In this document: positions 24,600 to 33,181 of the stretch, in pieces
Layout of the letters: each line of letters begins with the position of its first letter
Position numbering within the stretch: the first letter of the stretch is position 1
NCBI GenBank assembly: GCA_937998865.1
Contig: CALLBR010000017.1
Location: forward strand, 1 to 64,000
Origin: an uncultured bacterium
GTDB lineage: Bacteria; Nitrospirota; Thermodesulfovibrionia; Thermodesulfovibrionales; Thermodesulfovibrionaceae
Direction of reading: 5' to 3'
Length of the DNA stretch: 64,000 nt
Notes under the pieces: generated by a model
Told to the model about the DNA's origin: nothing
What the model saw: the letters and a program-made list of their open reading frames with translations, nothing else
Database searches by the model: none
Program-made: the position numbers and the translations under genes

Positions 24600-25607
24600 A
24601 TGATTAAAAGATTATGTATTCTTTCACTTTTATTAGTCCTCCTCTTTCCTTGTACTTCTCTCTCTTCTGAAATGATTAATGGTGCAGGAGCTACTTTCCC
24701 ATATCCTCTCTATTCAGCCTGGGCTTCAAATTATTACAAAGCAACCAATATAAAAGTTAATTATCAATCAATTGGTTCAGGTGGAGGTATTAGGCAAATT
24801 ACAGAAAGAACCGTGCACTTTGGAGCTTCAGATATGGCACTTATGCCTGAGGAAATTGAAAAATCAAAGCTTCTTCAATTTCCTGCTGTTATTGGAGGAG
24901 TAGTTCCAGTAGTAAATCTTCCAAACATAGCTTCAGGTAGTTTGGTACTGGACGGGATTACCTTATGTGAAATATTTCTTGGTGAAATAAACAAATGGGA
25001 TGATCCTAAATTAAAAGCTTTGAATCCTAACTTAAATCTTCCTTCTAAGCCAATAACTGTTATTTATCGCTCCGATGGTTCTGGTACTACAGCCATATTC
25101 ACTCATTATCTCAGCAGTGCCTGTAAAAAATGGGCAGAAAAAGTAGGTTATGGCACATCTGTAAAATGGAAAGTAGGACTGGGAGGAAAAGGAAATGAGG
25201 GAGTTGCAAATTATGTTAAAAGAACTCCCTATTCTATAGGATATGTTGAATTTGCTTATGCAAAACAAAATAATTTGATTGTAACACAACTTAAAAATAA
25301 AGCAGGACAAATTGTTAAACCCGAAATTGATACCTTTGCAGAGGCAGCAGCCTCTGCGTCTTTAGAACCGAAAAATCATTTCTATGCTTGGTTAACAGAT
25401 GCTGCAGGGAAAAAAGCTTGGCCTATTACAGGAGCCACTTACATACTTCTTGCAAGAGAAAAAAATGATATCAACAAATCAGTTATCAAATTCTTTGATT
25501 GGGCTTTTACTAATGGCGATGAAACAGCAAAAAAGCTTGATTATGTACCTTTGCCTAAAAATTTAAAAGAAAAAGTAAGAACTTACTGGAAAACATACAT
25601 AAAATAA
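24600..25607 (+). CDS. pstS: Phosphate-binding protein PstS (second, E. coli-like type)
   Basis: 335 residues. The signal peptide (1-23, LLLVLLFPCTSLSSE) is followed by NGAGATFPYPLYSAW, YQSIGSGGGIRQI, YRSDGSGTTAIFTHYLS and VGLGGKGNEGVANYV, all hallmarks of classical PstS with its SGTT phosphate loop. The cysteine in FPCTS is not a convincing lipobox. It has no permease genes beside it on its own strand; the second pstCAB set at 48466-50986 is its likely partner, 23 kb away. It shares the Pho-box array with pstS1. AAGGAGAG precedes the start. Confidence 0.94.
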   Translation: MIKRLCILSLLLVLLFPCTSLSSEMINGAGATFPYPLYSAWASNYYKATNIKVNYQSIGSGGGIRQITERTVHFGASDMALMPEEIEKSKLLQFPAVIGGVVPVVNLPNIASGSLVLDGITLCEIFLGEINKWDDPKLKALNPNLNLPSKPITVIYRSDGSGTTAIFTHYLSSACKKWAEKVGYGTSVKWKVGLGGKGNEGVANYVKRTPYSIGYVEFAYAKQNNLIVTQLKNKAGQIVKPEIDTFAEAAASASLEPKNHFYAWLTDAAGKKAWPITGATYILLAREKNDINKSVIKFFDWAFTNGDETAKKLDYVPLPKNLKEKVRTYWKTYIK

Positions 25608-25642
25608 CTTTAACAAATTTTCATTAAAGATACCTCAAAGGG

Positions 25643-25676
25643 CTCAGAGTTTTATTCCTTTTATTTTTACTCTGAG
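25643..25676. terminator. Hairpin between convergent pstS2 and receiver gene
   Basis: CTCAGAGT (25643-25650) pairs with ACTCTGAG (25669-25676) over an 18-base T/A-rich loop, in the 83-base gap between the two stop codons. The stem is symmetric and could serve both strands. The loop is large and the T run weak, so efficiency is uncertain. Confidence 0.5.
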
Positions 25677-25690
25677 CTCAGAGGTTTAAA

Positions 25691-26071
25691 TCAATTACTC
25701 CTTCTTTTTTTCATATGGAGAGAGATTTTTCTGTATAGTTGAAAAATATCTCCCTTTACAATATAATCAGCAACTCCCTTCATTATTTTCATTTTTCTTA
25801 AATAGCCCTCATCATAAGAGGAATAGAATAAAACAGGAATTTTCGATTTATCAGTAAATTCCTTGATCATCTCAAAAACCAAATCTCCTGACAAAGCAGG
25901 CATATTTACATCAAGAAGAACTAAGTCTGGTTCTGAATACTTAACATTCTTTGTGATTCCAAGCCAACCCAGATTTTCAATTACTAGGTATCCAGCTTTT
26001 TCAAGAAGCTTTTTAGTGGTTAATAAATCCTTTTCATCGTCATCTGCTAAGAGAATCTTTCCTCTTTTCAT
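25691..26071 (-). CDS. Stand-alone response regulator receiver
   Basis: 126 residues forming a single receiver domain: acidic DDD at 10-12, phosphoacceptor D54 in LLDVNMP, Ser in LFYSSYD, and Lys in YIVKGDIF. There is no output domain, so it acts by protein contact (CheY- or Spo0F-like). Loop 3 (NVKYSEPD) and the C-terminal IFQLYRKISLHMKKRR are closely echoed in the mini-receiver at 26302-26490. It has its own promoter region with a four-unit Pho-box-like array, which suggests induction in phosphate starvation. Partner kinase unknown. Confidence 0.88.
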   Translation of the reverse strand: MKRGKILLADDDEKDLLTTKKLLEKAGYLVIENLGWLGITKNVKYSEPDLVLLDVNMPALSGDLVFEMIKEFTDKSKIPVLFYSSYDEGYLRKMKIMKGVADYIVKGDIFQLYRKISLHMKKRRSN

Positions 26072-26162
26072 TGTTAATTCCTCCTTTCTTTAACTTATAG
26101 GTTTTGGAGTTTTCACTTAAGAAAGTGAATTTATTCTACTGTAGAGAGCATACTATTTTTTT

Positions 26163-26206
26163 GTTAAAGAGAGATTAAAAAAATATTAAATCTTCGTTAA
26201 ACATTT
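26163..26206 (-). promoter_or_regulatory. Pho-box-like array upstream of the receiver gene
   Basis: Units start at 26163 (GTTAAA), 26174 (ATTAAA), 26185 (ATTAAA) and 26196 (GTTAAA), an exact 11-bp period. On the minus strand the last TTTAAC is followed by 10 bases and TATGCT (26152-26147), part of an extended -10 TAGTATGCT. The architecture equals that at pstS1. The units are more AT-rich than the others, so this array is somewhat weaker evidence. Confidence 0.6.
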
Positions 26207-26244
26207 CTGTTTTTCTTATTCCAAAATTTTTAGACATAATGAAG

Positions 26245-26276
26245 AGAGCCTCAAGAGGCAATCCTCTCAAGGCTCT
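26245..26276. terminator. Imperfect hairpin between mini-receiver and receiver genes
   Basis: AGAGCC (26245-26250) pairs with GGCTCT (26271-26276), with an inner GAGG/CCTC pairing (26255-26258 with 26263-26266). It lies 26 bases past the mini-receiver stop and could end the phosphatase operon. No clean T run follows on the minus strand. Confidence 0.4.
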
Positions 26277-26301
26277 TTTGGGGAGGAGGGGTGCTGCACT
26301 T

Positions 26302-26490
26302 TTAGGAAGTTCTTTTCTTTAAAAATAGGGAAATTTTTCTATAAATCTCAAAAACATCTCCTTCCACTATAAAGGATGCCAAGTTATCCTGTAACATCAT
26401 TGAATTGATAAATTGATGAGGTTGTAAGGACGACAAAACAGGTATCTTAATTGATCGCTTTGCTTTCTTTAAAATTTTTTCCTTTTTCAA
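26302..26490 (-). CDS. Mini-receiver: internally deleted copy of the receiver protein
   Basis: 62 residues from a TTG start at 26490 with AGGAGG 4-5 bases before it. The N-terminus KKEKILKK matches the beginning of the receiver at 25691 (KRGKILLA). The rest matches its C-terminal half: SIKIPVLSS for KSKIPVLFYSS, and SFIVEGDVFEIYRKISLFLKKR for DYIVKGDIFQLYRKISLHMKKR. Everything between, including the acidic pocket and the phosphoacceptor Asp, is missing. It could be a decaying duplicate, but its intact frame and good ribosome site suggest it is made, perhaps as a competitor for the receiver's partner. It is the last gene of the PHP-GT-phosphatase operon. Confidence 0.6.
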   Translation of the reverse strand: MKKEKILKKAKRSIKIPVLSSLQPHQFINSMMLQDNLASFIVEGDVFEIYRKISLFLKKRTS

Positions 26491-26498
26491 TTTTCCTC

Positions 26499-27215
26499 CT
26501 ATTTTCCTATTGTAAGTTTTTCTGCAAAATAATAAGGTAAGCCTCTGTCAATTATGGCATCAACAATTCTTTTAATATCATATTCCTTTCTTATAAATTG
26601 AACACTAACCCCTTCTTCTCTTATATCCACAAAACATATGCAAGTTCTTGGATCACCATCCTTTGGCTTTCCCACACTGCCTGCGTTTATAAAATATTTT
26701 CCTCCAATTTTTTTGAAATAGGGAATGTGAGTGTGTCCGTAGATCATTACATCTGCTCCAGCCTTTTGAGCCATTAAAAGGAAAAATTTATCATGCCTGT
26801 CCTCGTACCAATATAGATTATTTTTTATAGGAGTAGCATGAAAAATACTCACTCTTTTACCTTCTATTTTAAAATCAATTCTAAAGGGTAAATTTTTCAT
26901 AAAATCTTTTGTCCTCTCAGTAGCATTTTTTTTGGTCCATTGGAAGGAAAGATGAGCCATTTCTGCCTGCAAAGAATCTTCATATCTACAACCACAGTGA
27001 TCTCCGTTGATGGCAACCTTTTCATCATAATTTCCCTGAACTCCTTCGATCTTATGTTCTATCAAAAAGTCAACAACTTCATTAACAAAGGGTGCATAGC
27101 CACCAAGATCACCAAGGTGATAAATTTTTTGAACTCCTAATTCAATCAGTGAATTGTAAGCTGTTTTCAAAGCCTCTATGTTTCCATGAATATCGCCTAA
27201 TATGCCTAATCTCAA
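26499..27215 (-). CDS. Calcineurin-like metallophosphoesterase (YfcE/MPE family)
   Basis: 238 residues with the full two-metal signature: GDIHGN near residue 6, HLGDLGGY near 35, QGNYDEKV near 60, FHATP, and YGHTHIP near 160. This is the YfcE/DUF-type phosphodiesterase class acting on small phosphodiesters in the cytoplasm; the substrate cannot be told from sequence. No signal peptide. It lies 19 nt after the alkaline phosphatase stop and 8 nt before the mini-receiver start, inside a phosphate-starvation operon, so a role in phosphate salvage is likely. Confidence 0.87.
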   Translation of the reverse strand: MRLGILGDIHGNIEALKTAYNSLIELGVQKIYHLGDLGGYAPFVNEVVDFLIEHKIEGVQGNYDEKVAINGDHCGCRYEDSLQAEMAHLSFQWTKKNATERTKDFMKNLPFRIDFKIEGKRVSIFHATPIKNNLYWYEDRHDKFFLLMAQKAGADVMIYGHTHIPYFKKIGGKYFINAGSVGKPKDGDPRTCICFVDIREEGVSVQFIRKEYDIKRIVDAIIDRGLPYYFAEKLTIGK

Positions 27216-27234
27216 TCCCTAGGCTCCTTTAATT

Positions 27235-28782
27235 TTAAGCTATATGATAATTAAGATGTCTTTCCCACTCCTCTTTTGTTATTTCTCTCACAAATTGAAT
27301 GGCTTCTTTCTTTGTCAATTTAGGGTTATTATATTTTAAACCTAAATATTCAGTCATGGCGTAATATAAATCAGTATTATCTGTGAAGTTTTTTAACTTT
27401 GTACCAAAGGACTCTTTTCCATTTATTACAGTAAGCTGATCTTCGGCTGTGTGATTTGTTGAGGTAAAACCAATATTTCCTCTTCTTACCTTTGCTGGCT
27501 TTTTTAGTTTATCTTCTTTTTCGTAATCATAAACACTTTTTCTTAGAATATTTCCCATTGTTGCCTCTGGCTCATACCAAATATCATTTACAATTAAAGT
27601 TCTTTTATTGTTCAATTTTGAGTATATTTCCTCTGCTTCCTCTGAAGAAATCTCCATTTTAGTATGAAACTCAAATATATCTTTAACTGTCTTTAAATCT
27701 TGATTTCTCATTTTTTTAATCATATATTCAAAGGATGCTGTGTTGGTGTATTTCATTAATGCTTCAGTAGCGTCATTGTACTCTGGTCCTGTACCATTGA
27801 TACCAAATCCAGAATTTCCATGATCAGAGGTCAATATCATCACCACTTCAGGATTTTTACCAATAAAATCCTTAACAACTGCGATTGTTCTGTCTAATTC
27901 GTAACAATCCATCATAGCTCCGAAAGCATCATTAGCATGACAGGCATGATCTATTCTACCAGCTTCAATAAGAAGTACAAACCCTTTTTTATTCGTTGAT
28001 AGCTTCTTTAAAGCCACTGCTGTCATTTCTGGCATGGAAGGTTGCTTATTGCCCAGTTCTTTATCATTCAATCTGTCTACAAAATAACTAATGTGAGAAG
28101 AATTGAAAACACCTAAAAGAGGAGCATTATAATCAACTTTTAATAAATCCTCTCTACTGCGTAAGATCCTATACCCTTTTGAGGAAAATTCTTCATATAG
28201 ATTTCTACCATCTTTCCTTTTTTCTGGGTTAAAGTGTCTGTCACCTCCACCCATAGCTACTTCCAAGCTACTATTAAGTAAATCTATAGCTATGTTATCC
28301 TCATCATCTCTATTTTCATTATGACTATACCAAGCAGCTGGAGTAGCATGAGTAACTCTTGTAGTTGTAACAAACCCGCAGGAATATCCTTTTTTACTGG
28401 CTAACTCAAAAAGAGTAGTTAGTTTTCTTCCATCAGGCAACACAGCTAAATATCTATTGGCAGTTTTGGAACCTGTTGCCCAGGCTACAGAAGCAGGAGC
28501 AGAGTCAGTTACCACAGAAGATAAAGAAGAGGTATTTTGGAGAAAAATCCTTGTTTTATCATCTCTTAACAGTAAGGATAAATTACTCTCTTCCTTAAAT
28601 TTTCTCTCAATAAACTCGTTCATGGCTTTCATTACTCCAAGAGGAAAACCGTCGCCTACTATAAATACAATCCCCTTTGCTTTAATCTTTTGGGTGTCTA
28701 TGCTTGCAAAAACTTCCTCTGATGAAGCTATCAAGGAGATAAAGCTTGCTAAGGATGCTTTTAAAAAATCTCTTCTGTCCAT
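27235..28782 (-). CDS. Alkaline phosphatase with Tat signal
   Basis: 515 residues. The N-terminus DRRDFLKASLASFISLIAS is a twin-arginine signal, so the enzyme folds with metals before export to the periplasm. Alkaline phosphatase motifs follow: FIVGDGFPLGV (metal Asp), VVTDSAPASVAWATG (nucleophile Ser), THATPAAWYSH, EAGRIDHACHANDAF, LTSDHGNSG and TSTNHTAEDQL (last metal His). It releases phosphate from organic esters. Two tandem copies of AAGGAGGTAATT precede the start, the nearer being the ribosome site. It sits between the GT21-type glycosyltransferase and the metallophosphoesterase in the phosphate-controlled operon. Confidence 0.93.
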   Translation of the reverse strand: MDRRDFLKASLASFISLIASSEEVFASIDTQKIKAKGIVFIVGDGFPLGVMKAMNEFIERKFKEESNLSLLLRDDKTRIFLQNTSSLSSVVTDSAPASVAWATGSKTANRYLAVLPDGRKLTTLFELASKKGYSCGFVTTTRVTHATPAAWYSHNENRDDEDNIAIDLLNSSLEVAMGGGDRHFNPEKRKDGRNLYEEFSSKGYRILRSREDLLKVDYNAPLLGVFNSSHISYFVDRLNDKELGNKQPSMPEMTAVALKKLSTNKKGFVLLIEAGRIDHACHANDAFGAMMDCYELDRTIAVVKDFIGKNPEVVMILTSDHGNSGFGINGTGPEYNDATEALMKYTNTASFEYMIKKMRNQDLKTVKDIFEFHTKMEISSEEAEEIYSKLNNKRTLIVNDIWYEPEATMGNILRKSVYDYEKEDKLKKPAKVRRGNIGFTSTNHTAEDQLTVINGKESFGTKLKNFTDNTDLYYAMTEYLGLKYNNPKLTKKEAIQFVREITKEEWERHLNYHIA

Positions 28783-28809
28783 TTTAATTACCTCCTTAAT
28801 TACCTCCTT

Positions 28810-29982
28810 TTAGTGATTAAAAGCTGTTTTAAGCTTATTAAAGATAATCCTCACAGAAGATAAATTATTGTCCTGAATTATCATTGTATCTTTACCAATT
28901 TTGTAGATATTACCCCTCCAACTTAGCCTACAGCTAATGAAAGGTACAAACCAAATGATGGCAGTTATTAGGTCTTTTATGGGTATTAGCAAAACAGAAG
29001 TATTTAAAGGAGCTTTAATTAGCCTACTTGTATAAAAATCAAAAGATATTTTTACCAGAAGAGTCATTAGAAAAACTGTAAGGGACATTCTGGAAAAGTT
29101 ATCCAAAAGGGGGATGAAAGAGGATAGAAAGAGGGGATTAGATAAAGGTTCTGTAAAATATTTTATTCCTCCTATCTTCCATCTTATCTTTGCCCATCTC
29201 GTATGTCTATTAAGAAATCTACTAAAACTCCAGTATTCATTTACATTTTTAACCATATAACTACTGAGAACAACTCCTTTGCCCTTTTCATGCATAAGCT
29301 TACCCAGCATATAATCTTCTGCCAGTATGTCCTTTATAGCATCAAATCCTCCGATTTCCTCAAAATCTCTTTTTCTCATGAGCATTGATTTGCCAATACT
29401 ACAGGGTATTTTGAGAAATTGATCAAGTAAACATGTGGCAAGTATAACAAAGGAATTTAATTGAAGATTCTCCAGTTTTGCACCTATGCTTCTTCCTGAA
29501 ACTCCCACTATTAGATTTGTTACAAGTCCGGTGTTTTCAGTCATGCAAGAAACTGTTTTTTTCAGATAATCCTTTTCTACATAAACATTACTATCACTTA
29601 TAAGGAAGTAATCATATTTGGAGTTTCTATAGGCACTTATCATGTTTTTCACCTTTGGATTTAGTGCTCTTTCAGAGCCATCTACTATTATCCTTACTAA
29701 ATGGGGATACTTATTTTTTATTTTCTCTGCTACTCTATAGGCAGGATCATTAATATCTTGCAGGGAAAAAATGACTTCATATTCAGGATAGTCTTGTTTG
29801 CAAAAGCTCTCAAGATTGTCAAAAAGATTATCATCAATACCTTTTAAAGGCTTAATTATGGATACAGGTGGAAGAAAGGAGGAATGAGAATTTTCACTTA
29901 GTTTCTTTCTTAATGCCAGAATTTGCAAAAAATAAATCGTTATGCTTACTAAAACTAATGCTAAAATTATCCATAAAAACAT
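28810..29982 (-). CDS. GT21-type (ceramide glucosyltransferase/HpnI-like) membrane glycosyltransferase
   Basis: 390 residues: an N-terminal helix (LWIILALVLVSITIYFLQIL), a GT-A catalytic domain with SIIKPLKGIDDNLFDNLESF, the DxD-like YDYFLISDSNVYV, LAEDYMLG (third Asp) and the Q/RxxRW-type RHTRWAKIRW, then about three C-terminal helices. This order is that of ceramide glucosyltransferase-like enzymes (GT21), which include the hopanoid protein HpnI. It likely adds a sugar to a membrane lipid. No hopanoid or sphingolipid genes are nearby. Placed behind a Pho-box-like array with a phosphatase, it may make a glycolipid that replaces phospholipid when phosphate is scarce. Confidence 0.8.
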   Translation of the reverse strand: MFLWIILALVLVSITIYFLQILALRKKLSENSHSSFLPPVSIIKPLKGIDDNLFDNLESFCKQDYPEYEVIFSLQDINDPAYRVAEKIKNKYPHLVRIIVDGSERALNPKVKNMISAYRNSKYDYFLISDSNVYVEKDYLKKTVSCMTENTGLVTNLIVGVSGRSIGAKLENLQLNSFVILATCLLDQFLKIPCSIGKSMLMRKRDFEEIGGFDAIKDILAEDYMLGKLMHEKGKGVVLSSYMVKNVNEYWSFSRFLNRHTRWAKIRWKIGGIKYFTEPLSNPLFLSSFIPLLDNFSRMSLTVFLMTLLVKISFDFYTSRLIKAPLNTSVLLIPIKDLITAIIWFVPFISCRLSWRGNIYKIGKDTMIIQDNNLSSVRIIFNKLKTAFNH

Positions 29983-29986
29983 TTCT

Positions 29987-30676
29987 TTACCCCCTAAAAA
30001 GTGTTATGGCCACACCTTTGTTATGCTTTATGCATTTCTTTATTGAAATAATATCTTTTTCAGTTTTAAGAAGAGTTTTCCATGAATATAAGTGTATTGG
30101 CTTGTGAAAATCGCTATTGGCAATGTAAGGATATTTTTTAAGGCTTACTACATTAAAAACATCATCTCTATTTGCTATCTCCCAGGCATCTATATATTTC
30201 CCATAAATATGTCTGTTATTCCAAAGATATAGTGTATTCCTTATTTCACCCCTCATGTGGTGAGGATGGCAAGCCACTATAAGGGCATTTTGTTTTTTTG
30301 CTTCAAGAAATATATTTTCATAAGATTCACAGGCTGGGATAAAGTCTTTTATATCGAGAATTAGAAGGTGGGCAGATTTTTCAGAAGACAGATAATTTTT
30401 ACTTATCTCAACTCCTGGAATAACGAGCATTTCATATTTATTCCAGGCTCTTTGAGCTTCATATTTTATGTTTTCCATATACTCATTGAAATTTTTCTCT
30501 GTAATTGTAAATCTAAATCTATGGGCAAATTTGCCTATTAAACTATCTCCATTAACTACATGGTCTGTTATGGCTATCACATCAAAACCAGCCTGACCGA
30601 AGATATCTACCACTTTTCTTAGCTCTAATGACCCATCGGAGTATTTAGTGTGAATGTGAAAATCACATAGAAGCAT
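29987..30676 (-). CDS. PHP-domain phosphoesterase
   Basis: 229 residues from the ATG at 30676. A longer start at 30685 would lie within the predicted -10 box, so the shorter, leaderless start is preferred. PHP motifs: DFHIHTKYSDG (metal site 1), AITDHV, IPGVEIS, ACHPHHMRG and NSDFHK. This class hydrolyses phosphate esters; histidinol-phosphatase, polymerase proofreading and nucleotide phosphatases share the fold, so the substrate is open. It heads the operon PHP-GT21-alkaline phosphatase-metallophosphoesterase-mini-receiver, whose promoter bears a Pho-box-like array. Only 4 bases separate it from the glycosyltransferase, suggesting joint action, for example on a lipid phosphate. Confidence 0.85.
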   Translation of the reverse strand: MLLCDFHIHTKYSDGSLELRKVVDIFGQAGFDVIAITDHVVNGDSLIGKFAHRFRFTITEKNFNEYMENIKYEAQRAWNKYEMLVIPGVEISKNYLSSEKSAHLLILDIKDFIPACESYENIFLEAKKQNALIVACHPHHMRGEIRNTLYLWNNRHIYGKYIDAWEIANRDDVFNVVSLKKYPYIANSDFHKPIHLYSWKTLLKTEKDIISIKKCIKHNKGVAITLFRG

Positions 30677-30683
30677 ATAATTC

Positions 30684-30743
30684 ATAATAAATATTAGGTG
30701 TTACAGTACAGTTAAAGAATTTTTAAATTTCTGTTAAATTTTC
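30684..30743 (-). promoter_or_regulatory. Pho-box-like array and promoter of the PHP-GT21-phosphatase operon
   Basis: Units start at 30700 (GTTACA), 30711 (GTTAAA), 30722 (TTTAAA) and 30733 (GTTAAA), an exact 11-bp period. Read on the minus strand these are TTTAAC-type units ending TGTAAC, then exactly 10 bases, then TATTAT (30689-30684). Transcription would begin near 30677, at the ATG at 30676. Spacing and orientation equal those at pstS1. Confidence 0.75.
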
Positions 30744-31198
30744 ATATTTCACTATAACCTCTCTTTTCAAGACTTGATTAATTGTGCTTATTTGCTTTTC
30801 TCCTTTTCCTGAGGAAAAAATGATTCTTTCTTTGCAAGATAAATCTCTTTAATTCTTAGCTTTTTTAATCTATTAAAAGGACACCCCTTTTACTTGGCAC
30901 CCATTTTTTATAGAGAGACAAGATTGGTTCTTCCTTCCTGTGGAAGGGCTCGCAGAGAAAGTATGGGTTTTTTATTTTTTCGATGGCTATCTCTGTTCTT
31001 TCCTTACAAGAAGATTTAGCGACGAAGAGATCTATTTTTAGTATAAAAAAAGATTGCCAAAAAGCCCTTCGAAATTTCTTCAATGAATGGGAAAGTGGTG
31101 GCATTAAAAACCCTTTCTCAGAAAAACACTATAAAACTTGAGATTTTATATTAAAGATTGCTACTATAAATAGATTTAAAATTATCAGGAGGTGAATT
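30744..31198. other. Long intergenic stretch without a firm gene
   Basis: No protein family or RNA was recognised here. Both strands stay open for 50-80 codons (minus strand 30865-31104; plus strand from about 30979 to 31140) with neither showing a Shine-Dalgarno or known motif, so a worn gene fragment is possible. A plausible yajC promoter lies at its end: TTGAGA (31138-31143), 18 bases, TACTAT (31162-31167). Confidence 0.4.
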
Positions 31199-31549
31199 AT
31201 GAAATTAGATTTATTGACCAGTAGTGCCTATGCTATGGGACCTGCCCCTCAGCAAGGTGGACAGGGTGACCCCATAATGAGTTTGATAGCCAGTCTTTTA
31301 CCTTTAATTTTAATCATTGTTGTTTTCTATTTTCTCCTTATTAGACCTCAGCAAAAAAGAGCAAAAGAACACAGACAAATGCTTGAAAATCTAAAAAGAG
31401 GAGATAAAGTAATCACTGTTGGTGGTCTTTATGGAGTGGTAGATAGTGTAAATCCAAATACAGTGGTTCTTAAAGTAGCTGAAAATGTAAAGTTAAAGTT
31501 TTCCAAGCAGTCTATTGCTGCTTTGAGACCACCTACAGATGAGGATTAA
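31199..31549 (+). CDS. yajC: Preprotein translocase subunit YajC
   Basis: 116 residues with one membrane helix (about 29-50, LLPLILIIVVFYFLLIRPQ), the invariant RPQQKRAKEHRQML and VITVGGLYGVVDSV. It associates with SecDF in the inner membrane and aids Sec export. The short proline/glutamine-rich N-terminus (AMGPAPQQGGQGD) is usual. AGGAGGTG precedes the ATG. First gene of yajC-secD-secF-recJ-panB-tyrS-aroD, all tightly spaced. Confidence 0.95.
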   Translation: MKLDLLTSSAYAMGPAPQQGGQGDPIMSLIASLLPLILIIVVFYFLLIRPQQKRAKEHRQMLENLKRGDKVITVGGLYGVVDSVNPNTVVLKVAENVKLKFSKQSIAALRPPTDED

Positions 31550-31558
31550 GAAATCTCA

Positions 31559-33181
31559 ATGAAAAGAGGTATATATCTTAGAATAGCTCTAATAACCCTT
31601 ACGGTAATTATTGCATTTTTCTTTATGCTGCCAAATACTCCTATTTTCCCACACATGCCTGATTGGTGGAAGAAAAATTTTACCAACAGAGGAATAGTTT
31701 TAGGTCTTGATTTAAGAGGAGGTTCTCATCTGGTTTTTGAAGTAGATCTTAAGAGAGCAAGAGAAATAACCTTAGAAAGAATTGGGATGCATCTTCAGAG
31801 TCTTCTTGAAAAGAAGGGCTTAAAGCCATCTGTAAGTATCCAAGGGGAAAAGATATTTATTCAACCTGTAAGTGATGAAGCAAAAAAAATTATAAGTGAG
31901 AATTATCCAGATCTTTCTATATCAGTGCAAGATAAAAACATTGTTGCTTCCCTGCCAGAAAATGCCTTCAAAAAAGTAGAAGCCACATCAATTGAGCAGG
32001 CAATAGAAGTAATTCGTAATAGAATTGATCAGCTCGGTGTTGCAGAGCCAACTATTCATAAGCAGGGAGACAGTGAAATAGTAGTACAACTTCCTGGTGT
32101 TAAGGATCCTAAAAAAGCACTTGAAATAATAGGCAAAACAGCCCAATTAGAATTTAAACTTCTTGATGAAGAGACTCCCCTGTGGAAAGAGCTTCCCTCT
32201 CTAATAAAACCTCAAGAGGAAGAGAGTCTTTTATCTCAATGGAAGTCTAAACTACCAGAAGAGGATGAAATAGTCTTCCAAAAGATAACAAACAAAGAGA
32301 CAGGAGAAGTATACAAAAGGCCATATATTGTTAAGAAAAACGTTCTGCTTACAGGAGATCTTTTAGCAGAAGCCCATGTAAGTATTGATCAAAGATTTAA
32401 TGAGCCTTATGTATCCTTGAGATTTAATGAAGCTGGAGCAAAAATTTTTGAGGAAATTACAGGTAAATACGTAAAAAGAAGGCTAGCAATAATTCTTGAT
32501 GGAAATCTCTATTCAGCACCTGTAATTCAGGAAAAAATTGAAGGTGGTAATGCCCAAATTTCAGGTAATTTTACTCTTGAGGAAGCAAGAGACTTAGCAA
32601 TAGTTCTTAGAGCTGGAGCTCTTCCTGCACCTGTAAAACTTATCCAAAATGTAACAGTGGGACCTACTCTTGGAAAGGACTCTATTGAGGCTGGAAAGAC
32701 AGCTATTTTGATAGCTGCAGCCATTGTATCTTTGTTTATGATAGTATATTATCGCCTAAGCGGTTTAATTGCTGATTTTGCTCTTCTTTTAAACATTATT
32801 CTTCTAATAGGTGCTTTAGCTGCTCTGAATGCAACTCTTACACTGCCTGGAATTGCTGGTATAGCTTTAGCAATTGGTATGGCTGTAGATTCAAATGTTC
32901 TTATGTTTGAAAGAATAAGGGAAGAGTTAAGATTAGGTAAAACACCCAAAGCAGCTATTGAGAGCGGATATAAAAAAGCCTTCTGGACCATCTTTGACTC
33001 TCATGTGACTACTCTTATAACAGCAGCAGTACTATTTCATTTTGGTTCTGGTCCCATAAAAGGTTTTGCTGTAACTCTTTCCTTAGGTGTGGCAATAAAT
33101 CTTTTTACTGCCTTAATTGGAACAAAGACTATATTTGATTTCATATACATAGGAAAGGAGCGTAAAAGTCTCAGCATATGA
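31559..33181 (+). CDS. secD: Protein export membrane protein SecD
   Basis: 540 residues. The first helix (about 8-26) is followed by [16 protein letters not shown], periplasmic P1 region with [22 protein letters not shown], then [26 protein letters not shown] before the RND-like membrane block (last 200 residues) with [23 protein letters not shown]. With SecF it uses the proton (or sodium) gradient to pull proteins through SecYEG. The P1 head has an extra acidic stretch (about 210-245). It overlaps secF by 4 nt. Confidence 0.97.
   Translation: MKRGIYLRIALITLTVIIAFFFMLPNTPIFPHMPDWWKKNFTNRGIVLGLDLRGGSHLVFEVDLKRAREITLERIGMHLQSLLEKKGLKPSVSIQGEKIFIQPVSDEAKKIISENYPDLSISVQDKNIVASLPENAFKKVEATSIEQAIEVIRNRIDQLGVAEPTIHKQGDSEIVVQLPGVKDPKKALEIIGKTAQLEFKLLDEETPLWKELPSLIKPQEEESLLSQWKSKLPEEDEIVFQKITNKETGEVYKRPYIVKKNVLLTGDLLAEAHVSIDQRFNEPYVSLRFNEAGAKIFEEITGKYVKRRLAIILDGNLYSAPVIQEKIEGGNAQISGNFTLEEARDLAIVLRAGALPAPVKLIQNVTVGPTLGKDSIEAGKTAILIAAAIVSLFMIVYYRLSGLIADFALLLNIILLIGALAALNATLTLPGIAGIALAIGMAVDSNVLMFERIREELRLGKTPKAAIESGYKKAFWTIFDSHVTTLITAAVLFHFGSGPIKGFAVTLSLGVAINLFTALIGTKTIFDFIYIGKERKSLSI

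Noticed and set aside
30865-31104. 79-codon minus-strand ORF in the gap before yajC
   Set aside because: No Shine-Dalgarno, family match or neighbour link; the opposite strand is open too, so it may be chance or a worn remnant.
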